DNA from: Chiua virens
Taxonomy: Eukaryota; Basidiomycota; Agaricomycetes; Boletales; Boletaceae
Assembly (NCBI GenBank): GCA_019787685.1
Contig: JAHNUO010000014.1
Span: forward strand, 372,001 to 436,000
Reading direction: 5' to 3'
DNA length: 64,000 nt
The notes under the pieces were generated by a model. It saw only the letters and a program-made list of their open reading frames with translations, was not told the DNA's origin and made no database searches. The translations under genes were made by a program, and so were the position numbers. Numbering within the stretch: the stretch's first letter is position 1; the number at the start of each line of letters is the position of its first letter. Shown here in pieces: positions 45,790 through 57,987 of this stretch.

Positions 45790-46225
45790 GGCTAGGTTGG
45801 TGATGGGTTATGAATTTTTTGCTCGCGGGCTGACAAACTGCTTGGCAACCAGTAGTCATGGAACGTATGGAACCACAAACTCTGGTTTCGGTATATCTGC
45901 CGCGGGTGTCCTCCGACCGGACCTCGTCAGTGTCGTCACGAAATTTGCCATCCCGGGTGTCACGGCTGGTATAATTTTTCTTTTTGCATGCTACCATCAT
46001 GCCGCGTGTGATACAGATTTATGGTCTGGTCGCTGCGGTCCTTAGATCGGGTTCCCGTTGGTATACCCACTTTGTTCAATCAGCATGTTCATGCATTCGG
46101 TGATGCAGTTGGTGTGCAAATGTCTCTTGCTTCCGGTTTCATTAACCTTGGTGCTGGTCTTTCCGTTTAACTCGCAGCCTATGTTTCAATCCTCACCTTT
46201 GCCGAAGTTTTAGTATGTCTTTACG
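45790..46225 (+). pseudogene. V-ATPase proteolipid subunit c relic
   Basis: The proteolipid subunit forms the membrane rotor ring of the vacuolar proton pump. Recognisable pieces: YGTTNSGFGISAAGVLRPDL (about 45,860-45,920), IQIYGLVAAVL (about 46,013-46,045), GDAVGVQ (about 46,100), FINLGAGLSV (about 46,139-46,168) and ILTFAEVL (about 46,191-46,214). These correspond to helix 1-2 loop, helix 2, helix 3 and helix 4 neighbourhoods of subunit c or its c' relative. Frames differ between pieces, a TAA follows GAGLSV, and parts of the transmembrane helices, including the proton-carrying Glu region, are garbled or rearranged. Dead copy. Confidence 0.6.
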
Positions 46226-48987
46226 ACTCATTCCATGATCCCTTTCATTTACAACGGAACCTTTACGTCTCATCGCGGCACTGATTATCCAAACGAGGCT
46301 GGTGAAGTCGTTGGCCTAAGTGTTTTTCGTTGAACCGAAACACAGCTCGGATACGATCACTGACGTCCCTTTCAGTGCTGAAGTGGCTGCGCAGCTGCCA
46401 ACGAAATAGATTAGATGGATCCTCTCCCCTCTCCCTACCCAACGACAACGACACGACAACGACGACAACACTATTGTCGCAGTGTCGTTGTTATTGCCGT
46501 TCCTTCCTCATCTCGCTCTCTGTCTGCGGGTGTGGTTCTGGCACTCGACCCATCAAACCTCAAACTCCCGATCACTAGATGGGCGGAAAGGCGACATCAG
46601 TGTACGGGCCTGAGTTTAACAAGAAGAGTCGACAATGAACGTAGCGACGGCAGATTTGAAGGTGGACGAGGACCTGGTGACCATTGGCATGCATGATCAC
46701 CCGACGGCGAGTAGTATGGTCATCAAACTTGAATGAGCAGTTTATGATCTATGACCTATAGCCTGGCTAGCGATTTGCACCGTAAATTTTGGCGTCTTTT
46801 AGGCAAGCATATTTGTGTGAGCACCGGTTGCAATGCGGTCATCCCACCCAAGCCCTATGATATCCATCTCGATTTCATCTGACTGCAGCCAACAGCCACG
46901 ACTCTGGAGTCACCCGTCGAGCGTAGGCTGGAGCGCATCCACGATCACTTTGCCGAGCTGCTCGGTAGCTACTCAGCACATATCCCATCTGTGATCGATC
47001 CTTCCCCTCCTTTTTTCCTTTCTTAGTCTGTGGCATTTGATCTACCAGTGACTACCATGCCCTCGTCCCAGAGAAAACCCACCCTCACCCCAGAATTGCC
47101 CCACATTCACACCTCCCGGCATCACACTGGCACAGGCACCTCACGCGTGACCCTCTCTATGAACAACGCAATTTGCTTCGGCCGACTTGAAAACCTCTTT
47201 TCTGTGCCTCCCACACTCAGATCGTCACGTTTGTGGAGATGACGGCAGACGCGTTGCAAGCGTTGATGATGATGGTGTGAGTATGCAAGACAGAGGGTGC
47301 AAGCAGGATCGTGATGCGGGCGAGGTTGGATGATCACAGGAAGATACTAAAAGACAAGAATCCCGGGGTTTGAGGAGGCAGATGGTAACGAGGATAAGGT
47401 GTCGCTGTGAGTGTCACGATGTGGAATGTAACCGCACGTTTACTTAGTACTGCTGTAACTCAGGAAGGATCGTCTGATGTAAGGAGTACCGACTATGAGT
47501 GAGCAGAAAGCTTAAACTTTGGCGACTTCAAAGTTCGAAGTTCGAAGTACCACTTGCTCAATTTCGTCAGTACGAAAATCAAGACATGCAAACACAATGA
47601 CGACTTGCAGAGACAGAATCCCCTTATCAGCTCCGCCTGATTTCCAGGAGAACAACCGATGGTTTGATCACCGTCGACGTGTCAGTCGGATTTAATGACT
47701 CTTGGACTTCCTTCCGAGTCAGCAATCCTAAACGTGCGGTACATGAGACCAACTCCGCTTGATATAACCAGGCCTCTATTGGAACCCACCACTATCAAGT
47801 TATTGTCGAGCGTTTGCGCGGGATAAGCCAAGACGATCTTGAAGCCAGCCTTAAGTGCTCCCGCGGTCAGTTCCCAGCGACTGCGATCATAGATGATATG
47901 TTGCACGAGAGCCTGTGCCACAACTATGGTTGGATGGAGGCGATGGAGCACGGAATGATGGTGCTAGGCATCTCTTGGGGAGGGGGGGGAGGGTGAGGTT
48001 GCCGAAGGTTTGTGTGAATCGGGCGCAGTCACCCGCCCACGATGCGACACCACGTCCTGACTTCAACACCCCAACTTGACGAACACATTGGTGAGTACTA
48101 CTAGTGCTCATATACCTCCATCATATACAATACACCAGTCCATCCTCCGCCAGTGCTCTTCGTCCCCGAGGTAGAACGTCATAAAATACTACGGGTATGT
48201 ACCTCTCCTCTATACTGCCTAAGTTCTCGCCCTCAATTCTGCCCCTCAGCCCAACTTGTCTCCAACCAAGTCAACAGAGTCTCAAGGAAGTGCTCACTGG
48301 GGTGGCAAATTGGCAATCATGGTCGTGACTCTCGCTGGTTTTACGATGACGGCCCCACAAACATTTGCATAGGCAAACCCGGTACGGTACATTACCTCTT
48401 TAATCTGCATTTGCCTGTGTGCTCATGCTGCGCGGCCTTCATTTAGGCTTCTTTGGTTGCGCTTAGGGAAATGCAAAGGTACCAGGCACCCACGACGGGT
48501 CACGGTACGGGTACGGGTTGGACTCTGAGTACTTACTACTCTGAGTCTGTACCCATGTCGAACCCGGGACCCGCAGCTACGGGTATTGGTACCCGTGGGA
48601 ACTTGTAGCAACGAGGCAACGTCGGATTGGCACGGCGGCTTTACCTATGCAGTTCCCTAGTTGCGAATCAGTTGGCGTCTCGTGGTAGGTCATGGTAGCA
48701 TTTCGTAGTGTAGCACTTTCAAGTTGTCTCAACTATGTAGCATAAACATGAATCACGTACTATGTACCATTCGTGAAGTTTCCTGATGACTCCCTTGTCG
48801 CATCTAGACTCAACCCACATCAATACCTTTCTCATTGCACATTATCCCATTTAGTACACTACATCCCAATCTCTTTACTTCACTAATGACTTCTACGGGT
48901 ACACTACGAACCCATGTATCTGTTATGAATCCGGTGACCTGAGAAGTGATGGATGTTTTGGATGACGTTTATAATTTTATTCTAAGT
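46226..48987. other. Long stretch without a supported gene
   Basis: Contains a CGACAACGACGACAACAC simple repeat near 46,442-46,470, a GGTACGGGTACGGG/ACCCGT-rich stretch near 48,495-48,600, and scattered frames. An 89-residue - frame at 47,682-47,951 (SRWELTAGALKAGFKIVLAY, NNLIVVGSNRGLVISSGVG) reads like protein but matches nothing I know. Another piece near 46,905-47,010 (SPVERRLERIHDHFAELLGS) is similar in quality. Confidence 0.35.
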
Positions 48988-49088
48988 TCAAATGTGCGCT
49001 ACCTCAAATGTGTGCGCTGTTCCTTTCAAATGTGTGCGCTACCCCCTGAATGAGTGCGCCGAATAAAAGTGCACTTTGACCGCCATAG
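48988..49088. repeat. Short tandem and terminus-like repeat before the integrase gene
   Basis: TCAAATGTGTGCGCT occurs about three times (48,988, 49,004, 49,026) with variations, followed by GAGTGCGCCGAATAAAAGTG. The latter is shared, inverted, with 37,113-37,139. It looks like the subterminal part of a DNA element whose gene starts just downstream. Confidence 0.65.
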
Positions 49089-49104
49089 CTAGAGGCATCA
49101 TATG

Positions 49105-49690
49105 CGCGCATTATTGGACCTCTAGCGCTGCCTTTGGTCCCCGTCGCATCCAGCGGCGCACGTATAATGTTCCTGGTCCAATGGCCCTTGTTCATCATGA
49201 CGGTCAACATGGTTAGTATAGCACTAGCTAGTATCAGATGGTAACATTGTTACCAATGTCCAACAGGTCTAATCAGATGGCGAATCGTTATCCATGCTTT
49301 TGTGGATGTCTATTCACGATTCATCCTTGGCATTCGAGCCTCAGACAATAACCGTGCTCAAACTGTCTTTCAGCTGTTTGAAGATATCGCAGCTATTCAT
49401 GGCTATCCCAGCCGAGTCCGGGGTGACCATGGCACTGAAAAATTGCTTGTCGTTGCTTGGATGGAAAATCTGAGGGGGGTTGGGCGAGGATCTTACATCT
49501 GGGGCAGGTACGTTTCCATCAAGCACGGTAACTCGAGGTGGAGTGGTAGGTCAATCACTGAATTCAGGAGTGTTCACAACATCCGCATTGAATGGCTCTG
49601 GGTTGACGTCACCAGTGGACTTGGGGACAAGTGGAAGGAGTTCTTTCAGATGTTCGAAGCCTCTGATGGGTTAGATGTGAACAACCAAAA
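49105..49690 (+). CDS. Retroviral-type integrase (DDE) domain protein, 3' truncated
   Basis: Integrase-like catalytic core of the kind seen in cellular and element-borne genes of fungi and animals. The reading gives FGPRRIQRRTYNVPGPMALV, HHDGQHG; an intron (about 49,211-49,266); LIRWRIVIHAFVDVYSRFIL with the first Asp; RASDNNRAQTVFQLFEDIA; YPSRVRGDHGTE with the second Asp; GSYIWGR; an intron (about 49,507-49,560); SVHNIRIEWLWVDVTSG with the Glu; KWKEFFQMFEASDGLDVNNQ. All three acidic positions are present and both introns splice in frame. After about 49,690 the expected C-terminal helices are replaced by unrelated sequence, so the protein is truncated. The 5' end is not certain. Subterminal-like repeats lie 20-100 bp upstream. 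Confidence 0.65.
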
Positions 49691-51109
49691 GGCATACTCC
49701 ACTGGCACCCCTACTCCCTCCGCCAGTGTCTCGAATCCCATCGGGCACATCCATCAGACTCACGCGTCGAATCGCCGAGTTGCCTGCTGGTGTCCACTGC
49801 TGAGAGTGATGACGGAGGTGGTGGGTGCACGTGGTGCACCTTCATCATTGACTGGCTTCGAAAAAACAGCTAGGAACTTGTTCCAGGCGTGTTTCACCAC
49901 ATGGTTGTATTGCATTCAAGTTCTGTTGACCTCTTTGACACTAGGCTTTCAAGGACCATGAGATCATCAATGTAATTGTCGCTCAAACAAATGCAATGTG
50001 ACCCCCGATGTTGACGTTGCACTCTTGAAGATCGTATCTAATCTGAGTCTGTTTTTCACTGTAGCTTGTGTGCGTTCGCAGCTGATACCTACAAGACGCT
50101 CTCATAGGGCATGTTCCTTACTGAAATGGGTGTTCAATGATGACATTCTCGTCATCTTCAAGGTGCTTCTGGTGTTTCTTGTGCATGCTTCGGCTGATTG
50201 CAAGGTGTGTTGCGTCATGTGTTCAACCGGGACGGTACAACTTGATAACTCTAACCTGTTGCTCAGTCACTCTATTCATGTCTGAGGAGAGACTTTCGGA
50301 TCCATGGTATCATTTGCACGCCGGGCCCATGCTGAATCACCGCATTGATATTACCTTAAGCAGCGTAGCCCATGTGGACGCTTGCGATTCCTACACTTCT
50401 AAATATATGGATTTTATCACATGTCAAAGAAGCAACGAGCCTTTGTGGCTTCGCCACTACCCACCTATCCCTTTGCCCAGCAAAATGGGGACGAGGACGA
50501 GGAATGGTAATGACACTGACAGTGATGATGTGACGTATGTTCTAGTTGACGATCCCTGGCACCAATTGACTCTGGGATAGGCTTCTACAGTATTTCTCCC
50601 ACACGATCGGCCTATCGTCATCGAGCCCTTGTCAGCTCCCTGTCAGGCAGTCACCATCACGATCCTTCTTCACAAAAGCTCTGCAAGCTGTGCGGTTATT
50701 GGTCTCATTGTCGATGTTGGCCCAAGGTTGGTGCCGCTTCATGGGTTAAATAACTGACCTGTTCATGTCCTTGAAAAGGCCGAGAAAACTGGGGCATGCG
50801 TTGACTCATCTACACATCTCACCATCCTTCTTTACTCAATCAGTATCGAGCTTCTCGTCTAATACAGCTCACACCTTGCTCAAACCAGGCGTTACCAGGG
50901 CGATCGCTACCCAAATTACTCTGATAGACATTCTTCGTTCACAAGACACTTTAATGATGAATTGGAACAAGTTGGCTGTGGACGGACCAGACAGTTGGTG
51001 TACACACACCGCACAGACCAGGTGGATTGATTGGTGAGCAAGATTTCTATCTCTTCCGACTCTTCGTCTCCCCCACATCTCACTCAACACATTCTCTGCG
51101 TAGCCCAAT
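49691..51109. other. No supported gene
   Basis: Several open pieces without a known domain, among them KLCKLCGYWSHCRCWPK near 50,675-50,725, a Cys/His cluster that may belong to the gene starting at about 51,110. Confidence 0.35.
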
Positions 51110-52720
51110 TATGTCCGGCACTGAAGATTCACATTGCCGTCTTTGTTCATGTACTGAATATCTTTGCATAGGGGTCGACGGCCAATGTGCTGGTTTTCAC
51201 TCAGAGGGTCAGCACGCCGACCCTGAAACTCCTGCACTTCCCCCTCGTCGATGCCAGGACAATCAACTTTTCGTAACAGTAAGTACGCTATCCTGATGAG
51301 ACACGTCCCCTCTAATTACTGTTTGCCTTCCAGTCTGATCTTCCAAGCACGGCATACTCAACTTGTACTCTCTGTGGTCACCTGTATTTCGCACACCATA
51401 TGATTCCGACTCCACAGCAAGATGTTCCCCCCACCCCTCGGCATTCTAGCTTTTGTGCTACCCCGATCGCTAGCATGTCTCAGTCTTCTGATCTTGTAGT
51501 ATCTTCCTCCCAGCACGACCATATCAGTCCCTCATTCACAATCATCAGTGTCATCAGTCTTTTCCTCCTCGCATCTTCCTTCCAGCTCGACTGTATCAGT
51601 TCCCCATCCTCAATTACCAGCGTCATCACTGCGTTTTTCTGCGTCCTCGCATCTTCCTTCACCTGGCTCGACTGTATTTCCCCATTCACACGCATCAGCA
51701 TCGTCACAGGCTCACAGCACTTTTTCCCCTCACATCTTCCTTCCAACTCGACTATATTTCCGAACTCACACTCATCGATATCGTCAACTTTCTCACCCGG
51801 CAATTCACACATTTCCACTTTGCAAAGATATCTTCCTCTCAACTGGCAAACATGTCTGCTTCTTTGCCACCGCTCAGCAGTTCTTCAGCACAACACTGCC
51901 CTTCCCCATCTGCCTCTTTACTGCCTCTCAGCAATTTTTCAGCACAACACCATGTTTCCTTGCACTAGCTGCACGTACTCGAGGTGTAACAAATTCGCCA
52001 CTCGCCCCAGTTCCAAAATTTCAGCGCCGTTACCCTTCTGGTAGACAGCGGCTTTCTTCTCACCCAAGTAGTGCTGCTGGGTCCAGCACATCGTCCTCTA
52101 CGTCACCACTGCAAGGCAATAACACCAATCGCAAATACCTTGTGATAATCCATCCAGAACCTGTGAGTCGCACACTTCTTGCATTATGATTACCAAATTT
52201 ACATGATAAATAGGCCTATGGGACCCTTACCACCGACAGTGGTGACATCTTCAACGTCTTGAGGGCTCCTGTGCCCCAGAAAACTGACAGATTTATCTTG
52301 AAGGCCAATCAGAATCACCTCGTGTTTTCATTCGAATGTGCAGCCCACAGAACAGAAAGGTTTGTTCCCGTCATCCATTCCGAGTTCCTATGCCATCTAA
52401 CACTTCACGGTCTGGCCTTTGCCGCCACGACTTCATCGACCAGTTCAGATCCCGCTATTAGTGCACCCATTCCGTGGAGCTTTCTCATGACTTCCAAGGG
52501 GCAGCGTTTGGTGCCTGCCAGTGGATGTTGCCAAGCAAGAAGAGAACGGATGTGGTCACACACAATGAGTTGGCCAAGGTTGCAGAACGGTTTCCTATGC
52601 CTCCACCACCATACGAGGCTCACATTCTCGTTTTTATCTGTGAGTTGTTTGCTTCTCACATATTCGCCATGCTAACCATGTACCTAGGGTGGTATCCGTC
52701 TCTTTCAACACAGTACCACT
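51110..52720 (+). CDS. Hypothetical Cys-rich and Ser-rich protein gene, model uncertain
   Basis: Starts about 51,111 with MSGTEDSHCRLCSCTEYLC, then CAGFHSEGQHADPETPALPP; an intron from about 51,281; STCTLCGHLYFAHHMIPTPQ; a long low-complexity Ser/Pro/Thr/His stretch (51,480-52,050) open in two frames; KYLVIIHPEP; an intron; AYGTLTTDSGDIFNVLRAPV, NHLVFSFECAAHRTERFVPV; and, in another frame, GAAFGACQWMLPSKKR with HNELAKVAERFPMPPPPYEA. The two CxxC-type clusters suggest zinc binding. No family recognised. The frame change near 52,460 could be a lesion or an unrecognised intron. Confidence 0.35.
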
Positions 52721-54156
52721 AACGGCGACACTGAACGGGTGCTGAATCGTTCAAATTAGTTCTTGGATTCCTCAAGAAAAGCCTAATCAAGAACCATGTT
52801 TGGTTTCGACTACCTACTAGCATACGTGAGGCATCGCCGCATAGATCCCAATAACGCTGTTGTTGTATCCGCCACTGCGCCCAAGCCGACAGCGCTCCAC
52901 AGCACCCCACAACACCCACCTCAGACTGGCCAAAGTTGGCAATAAGAAGCAGACAAGTGGTGCTTTTGTGCCAGAGCCTGCGTCACGCCGTTGACTGTGA
53001 AGCCCACCAAGTCTCAAGTCACCATGGGATCATTGAGGAACAGCTGGATGGTCTGAGCGATGATATGGGTCAGAACTACAGCTGTGTCTCCGAAAGGTAG
53101 GTTATCAGGCCTTCAGGTACCAGAAGGACATTACCCTGGAGAAGCATGAGTGGAAATTCAGACCGAGCAACGATATGGCGTCATGTTCCAGTGGCTGGGT
53201 CTGGGTAGAAGAATCAGCTTGGTCGGCTCGACGTTGGTAGTAAGCACACTCACGCTCCGCTACTGAGGGCCTGAGGCGTTGTCCACGTGGTCTTGGAACT
53301 AATGATGTGCCGGCCCCATGCCGCGGCTCATGTGCTCAGGGGAGACAGACCATACTAGTGGAACAGAAGGGGCGCGAGGGGCACAATGAAACGGTTGGCG
53401 AAAACGCACCTAGAAGTCCCTGATAGTCATCGACACATCCTTACAACCATCCAGAATAGCTGTGAGTCGAAATGGACGAGCACGAAGGATGCAGAGGCCA
53501 GGATCACCGTGGCCAAGATGTACAGCGACGAAGCTGACGCGCTGACGCGACGCAGGCACAAGTTAGTCTGGTGACTGAAAACGAAAACGAGAGTCTAAAG
53601 AACGAAAACAAGTCCAAACACCGACTCAGTTTGTCCGCTCCCGCCCTGAGTCATAGTTCGTATTCGATCTGGGATTTGCGTGCGATTTTGTTGCTTCTTC
53701 GGATTCTATTCTTACAAGTTTATCTGACTAATGCCAACTCCGATTACAGAGATGTACGGATGTGGACGTACAGTTTGATGATATGCGGATGTCGAAGGGT
53801 ACGCACGTACTCGACCTCGCGTTGGACCCGGGTCTTTAGTATCTTCCTTATCTGCCTCTTCCTAATCCACGCAGTTTATTCTCTTGCATCCGCAGTCAAT
53901 GTTAACGGCGTGAAAGAGCGTACTTGTGGGAGGGTCAACATTAGACTGCTAAAGTATTCGTGATGGCTTGAGAATTGAATGAGACAAGCCTCCGAGTCAC
54001 TGGCATTACATATGCATCTTGCGAACGTTCGATCTCTTGACAAAAATCTTGTAGAAAATTTTTGTTCTGTTCGGAGGGAACCAGCGCAACTATCGATATG
54101 CACAGACGAGTGAATTTAAATATAAATGGCCTCGCGTGGGATAACGTAACGTAGTA
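52721..54156. other. No supported gene
   Basis: A 130-residue + frame at 53,571-53,963 contains a hydrophobic segment (WTRVFSIFLICLFLIHAVYS) but begins in a Lys/Asn/Glu-rich low-complexity stretch, and I do not regard it as proven. Nothing else is recognisable. Confidence 0.35.
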
Positions 54157-54417
54157 CTATTTTGCCTCGCGCCGCGACATCCATCTGAGCGAGCTACCTC
54201 GAACCTTGCAATCGGTAAACGCTAAGCCGAAAGAAGAGGAAGCTCCCTTTCCATCACCCTTGCCACTATCCAGTAAGTCCCCCGCACCCGGGAGTGGGCC
54301 GGAACAAATATTGCCAATCTCGAGGACAACTGACTGATTAGCCCGAAGAAACTCGGACGAATACACCCCCGCCGTGTGTCGCTTTCCATATACGCCTTTT
54401 GCAACGGTAGCCCCCAC
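54157..54417 (-). CDS. Hypothetical 86-residue ORF
   Basis: MGATVAKGVYGKRHTAGVYS, then SEFLRANQSVVLEIGNI, a Gly/Ser-rich middle and a basic end. It is divergent from the unknown-family gene starting at 54,485. An overlapping - frame (54,222-54,464) competes, so coding is uncertain. No domain recognised. Confidence 0.25.
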   Translation of the reverse strand: MGATVAKGVYGKRHTAGVYSSEFLRANQSVVLEIGNICSGPLPGAGDLLDSGKGDGKGASSSFGLAFTDCKVRGSSLRWMSRREAK

Positions 54418-54484
54418 ATGACGGTATAGTGATGAGCTTCCCGTTCTTCCTCGATAACCGGCATTGTTTACTTAGACTACAACC

Positions 54485-55708
54485 ATGTTTGCTGCAGCTT
54501 TGGAGTTGTGGAGGAACACCTTCGGGCGCTCGGACTGGCATCCGCGACTTCTTCATTGCGGACCCTATAACAAATCACTGAATGCCTTCTCTGTCAAGGC
54601 AAACGGGGAGGTCCATTATCTTTGGATTCCCAGCTCCTGCAAGTTCGCGTTCCGATTATTAAATCACGTTATCTATTGCCTTTGGTATGCGTCGGTCGAC
54701 CGACGCCTACCAGAGAAGCTTCGGAAAAATGCTGGTCGTGCTGGGGAATTTGCGGATCTGCTAAGAGGGGCATTCCTCGACGACGTCCTCAAGCACTGGT
54801 ACGGTCCAAACATTAAACCTCCAACAACGGAACGCCCGCTTCCTCGTGTCGAACCGCTTCAATCCGACCACCTCACTGCATTCCTGGTGCTGATGTACAA
54901 CAGGGACACCCCAGCTCCACCAAATGATGTCACTACCATTCCGGATAGTTGGGTATTGAACCCAGAAAAATTTGGTGCGCCCACAAATCGTCTTAGAAGA
55001 TTTAATTTGGCGTCTTTTAATTGAAGAACGAGTCGCAGATTGGCACACGTGGGCTTGTAATCAGCCTACAAATCGTGTCCTCTACGGCTCCTTCCCAAAC
55101 GTGGGCACAGAGCATTACGACCTACTGTTGAAAGAATGCAATGAAGCCTGTATCCCTTTTGCACCAACTGTAGAGATCGACAACGCAAGCTGGGTCAAAT
55201 TTGCCGCAGCACTCTTCTCTCAATTTGAGAAATGGCAACGGCACCCAACCTTGAACAATTCACCCACAAACCAAGCGGCTGCAAACAGGAGGTATGTGTA
55301 TTCAGAACTGTGGGACAGGGTTCACTGAATCTTAATTCTGTGCCTCAGTCAGCTTGGTCCCAAGGTTGTGCAACATGGGTCCACTGAAAGCCTCGATCAT
55401 ACCAAGCCATATGTATCAGATGCAGTGAGTTTCCTGCTTTTTCATATTCCCCCCAAACACCCGAGAGTGTACATCCAGAATGGCGTGCATGGTCCCTTGG
55501 TCCAGCCTGCATCGCCAATATTTCGTGGACAGACATGGCCAGTGAGCCAGGATTGCCCCTCCGGGCGTGTTAACTGGATCACTCAGTTACCCCTTCCCTG
55601 CCTATCCAGTGCTGATGCTCATTCTTACACTGCGTTGCACTTCATTAGCAAAGCTCTTCTGCCACAGTACGAGTACCTTCTGCACGAATTGTATGGGAAT
55701 CACCACAG
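54485..55708 (+). CDS. Unknown protein family, copy 2 (paralogue of 16 kb gene)
   Basis: Exons 54,485-54,974, 55,027-55,291 and 55,349-55,708 join in frame. Product: MFAAALELWRNTFGRSDWHP; HYLWIPSSCKFAFRLLNHVI; YCLWYASVDRRLPEKL; LMYNRDTPAPPNDV; ERVADWHTWACNQPTNRVLY; HYDLLLKECNEACIPFAP; WVKFAAALFSQFEKW; then QLGPKVVQHGSTESLDHTKP and NGVHGPLVQPASPIFRGQTW. The exon 1 and exon 2 blocks and their intron position match the gene at 16,081-16,900 on the other strand. Within exon 3 a 54-bp in-frame segment from 55,425 could be a further intron. The exon ends at a GTGAGT donor at 55,709, but the acceptors available before 55,765 do not connect in frame to the Ulp1 gene, so I keep them separate. Element-borne gene is likely; function unknown. 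Confidence 0.65.
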
Positions 55709-55764
55709 GTGAGTGTGTCCTTACCCTACGTACATCGTTTACCAAGTATCGTTAGCAGATTTCC

Positions 55765-56551
55765 ATGGATCAAACACCTGCAACAATGGGGATCACTGGC
55801 AATGCTGCCGTCGTCATTGATCGTTCTAGCCTCACTAGCCTTTCGTTTGATAAATCCGATATCGCCCGTCTTCGCTCTCCCACCGCTTGGCTCAACGACA
55901 CGTGTATCAATGGATGCATTGCCCTTCTATGTTCGTCCATTCGTAATCCACACTCGGAGAAGTTTGCCATTTTTTCCACCTATGATCTGCATTTTATCAA
56001 ATCCAATCAGCCTGATGATCATATATGGAGGAATACTAAGCGAGTTCTGTATTGGACGAAGCCTAGTTGGATTATTCCCATTCATCGACCAACTGTCGGG
56101 CGTGAACACTGGGTCCTTTGTGTTGTGCACGTCAGCCACAGGGAACTCTTTTTATATGATAGCCTGGCAAAACGCCGGGGGTGGCAGGCTGATGTCAAGG
56201 TACCTTTCACTAAGTGTCACCTTTATGATTCTGATCTTCTCTCAGGAAATCATGAAGCTTATTTCTCGACTTCATGGCATTGCCGCTGAACACCACAAGG
56301 AATTCCACGCAGATACGACAGTTGAATGGGTCGCCCGCCCAATCCTGGTAGGTATCTCGAATCGCATATTTTCCCCCCATTCATAACGTCTACAGTTGGA
56401 AGCAGTGCAAACTAATGGGTATGATTGTGGTGTCTGGGTTCTTTCTACCGTCGCCGCACTCTTACGAGGTCATGATGCCACTGAATTGAAGGAGAGAGAT
56501 ATGCTCCCTTTTCGACGCTATTTGCATGACCTTGTTTTGTCTATATCATGA
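55765..56551 (+). CDS. Ulp1-type (C48) cysteine protease
   Basis: Peptidase of the Ulp1/SENP family, which cleaves SUMO-like modifiers; in fungi such genes are often carried by DNA transposons. Three exons (about 55,765-56,199, 56,247-56,348 and 56,397-56,551) give 230 residues. SPTAWLNDTCINGCIALL is the usual substrate-binding start. The catalytic triad is complete: His115 in REHWVLCVV, Asp132 in LYDSLAKR, Cys190 in NGYDCGVWVL, with Gln184 six residues before the Cys as the oxyanion-hole residue. The end LPFRRYLHDLVLSIS is typical for basidiomycete copies. The whole protein is little more than the catalytic domain; it may be the C-terminal part of a larger product if spliced to the preceding gene. 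No lesion seen. Confidence 0.85.
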
Positions 56552-57987
56552 CATAATGCATATCCACCCTCGCTGGGTTCTGATGTGCATCATGTTATCC
56601 ATTCTGATGGTATGCATGTAACGAAGAATGTTTGCTATTGCTGAGGCTTCGTTAAGAGAGATGTCCAGCAGAAGGAATAGATAGGGATTGCAATGATTTT
56701 GGTCTTGGAATGTCGAGTCGAAAAAGAAATGGTGGGATTGCGTTGAAGTTTAAAACATGTTGGTCGCGAGAGGAGCCTGTCGTTGTGAACAGCACGTCTT
56801 CTGGCCTTTTTCCACTCCGGCTGCCTGGCAAGTCGTCCTCACTCGCTCGCAATGGTCACACAAGTCCCCCCAGTCATTGCCCCTGTTATTTCCCGACATG
56901 CCTGTATTGTCCAACCTGAATGACATCGTGATTAGTCCGCGACTTTGTGCTGTCGCGGTACAAGAACATCTCGTCTTCCCCTTCCTTTCCGACCACGGTT
57001 TCAACGACGTTGCATGCAGCATTCGGCCACCTCCTGCAGCGCCCAACTCCCCTTGATGTCCCTTCCCTCTTGTCAAACGGATCTTGCCCAAAGTCACTTC
57101 TCGTGTCGAACAGTTCCGTCAGTCAGAGGTAGCTCTTCGCGGCGCTGGGCTTGAGCGTCATCTCACGCAGTCCGAAGAACTTAACATGCTCTTAGCCAGT
57201 CGATAACGTCGGCAAAGGTGAAAAGTTACATCCAGCTGTAGACAATCTTTCGTCGACCTTTACAGGTCCTCGAGAGTCATACGAGAAGTTGTCGTTTGTA
57301 CTGTGCTGTATATCCAATCATCCTATCAATTACAACTGGAGTGATCTTGGTAAACAAGGTAATAATGTCAGTAAGTATTGATATTACATTTTAAATCATA
57401 GGCACACAAAGGGAAAGCATTCTGACGAAGCGTTACCGACTCTTATGCACTTGGTCGGCTAACGTGGCCTTGGCCAATCATCAGAACATCTCTGAACTTA
57501 TCCAAAACTATGTATAGAAGCTTTCTTTTCATTAAAATATAGTGCAGACAAAGTATTTAGTGTTTTGCAACAAAGTATGGTCCTGTGTGGTAGTATTTTG
57601 TAATGGCTCAAGCCGCATAAGTGCAGTCAGACCGTGGACATTTTGCTGATGGAACTGGTATGTGAGCCGGCGGTCGAGGGAAGGCGGTCGAGAGACGAAT
57701 GGCAGGGGGTACCGCGGGATGAATTCGAGCCTGAGGTGACGATAAGGGATTCGTGAGGGCTGAGAACCGCCGTAGAACAGAAAGACTGGGGGTTTCTACA
57801 TTCTATGTACATATATGGCAGAGGCGCATCCCCAAACAAACAAGTTTTATGAACCAAAAATACCTCGTAGACACCGCCATGGCACAGAATATCCGTTACT
57901 CGACTGGATCACTGCCACAACGGAGAACCGCGTAAGCCCCCTGAGGGCCTCTATATTAGACTTTTCAGCTCTTTCGTTTCCTCCACC
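56552..57987. other. No firm gene; Cys-rich ORF and repeat remnant
   Basis: A 115-residue - frame (56,750-57,097) contains DLCDHCERVRTTCQAAGVEK followed by GQKTCC, resembling the CxxC...C clusters of element-borne proteins in Agaricomycetes, but the + strand is open as well. At 57,433-57,465 lies the inverted copy of the 33-bp repeat found beside element 1. Confidence 0.4.

Noticed and set aside
48495..48600. GGTACGGGTACGGG stretch as telomere-like repeat
   Set aside because: Irregular, short and not a known telomere motif; treated as simple repeat.
53571..53963. Possible membrane protein gene
   Set aside because: One hydrophobic segment in a frame that starts in low-complexity sequence; no family, introns or conserved neighbours to support it.
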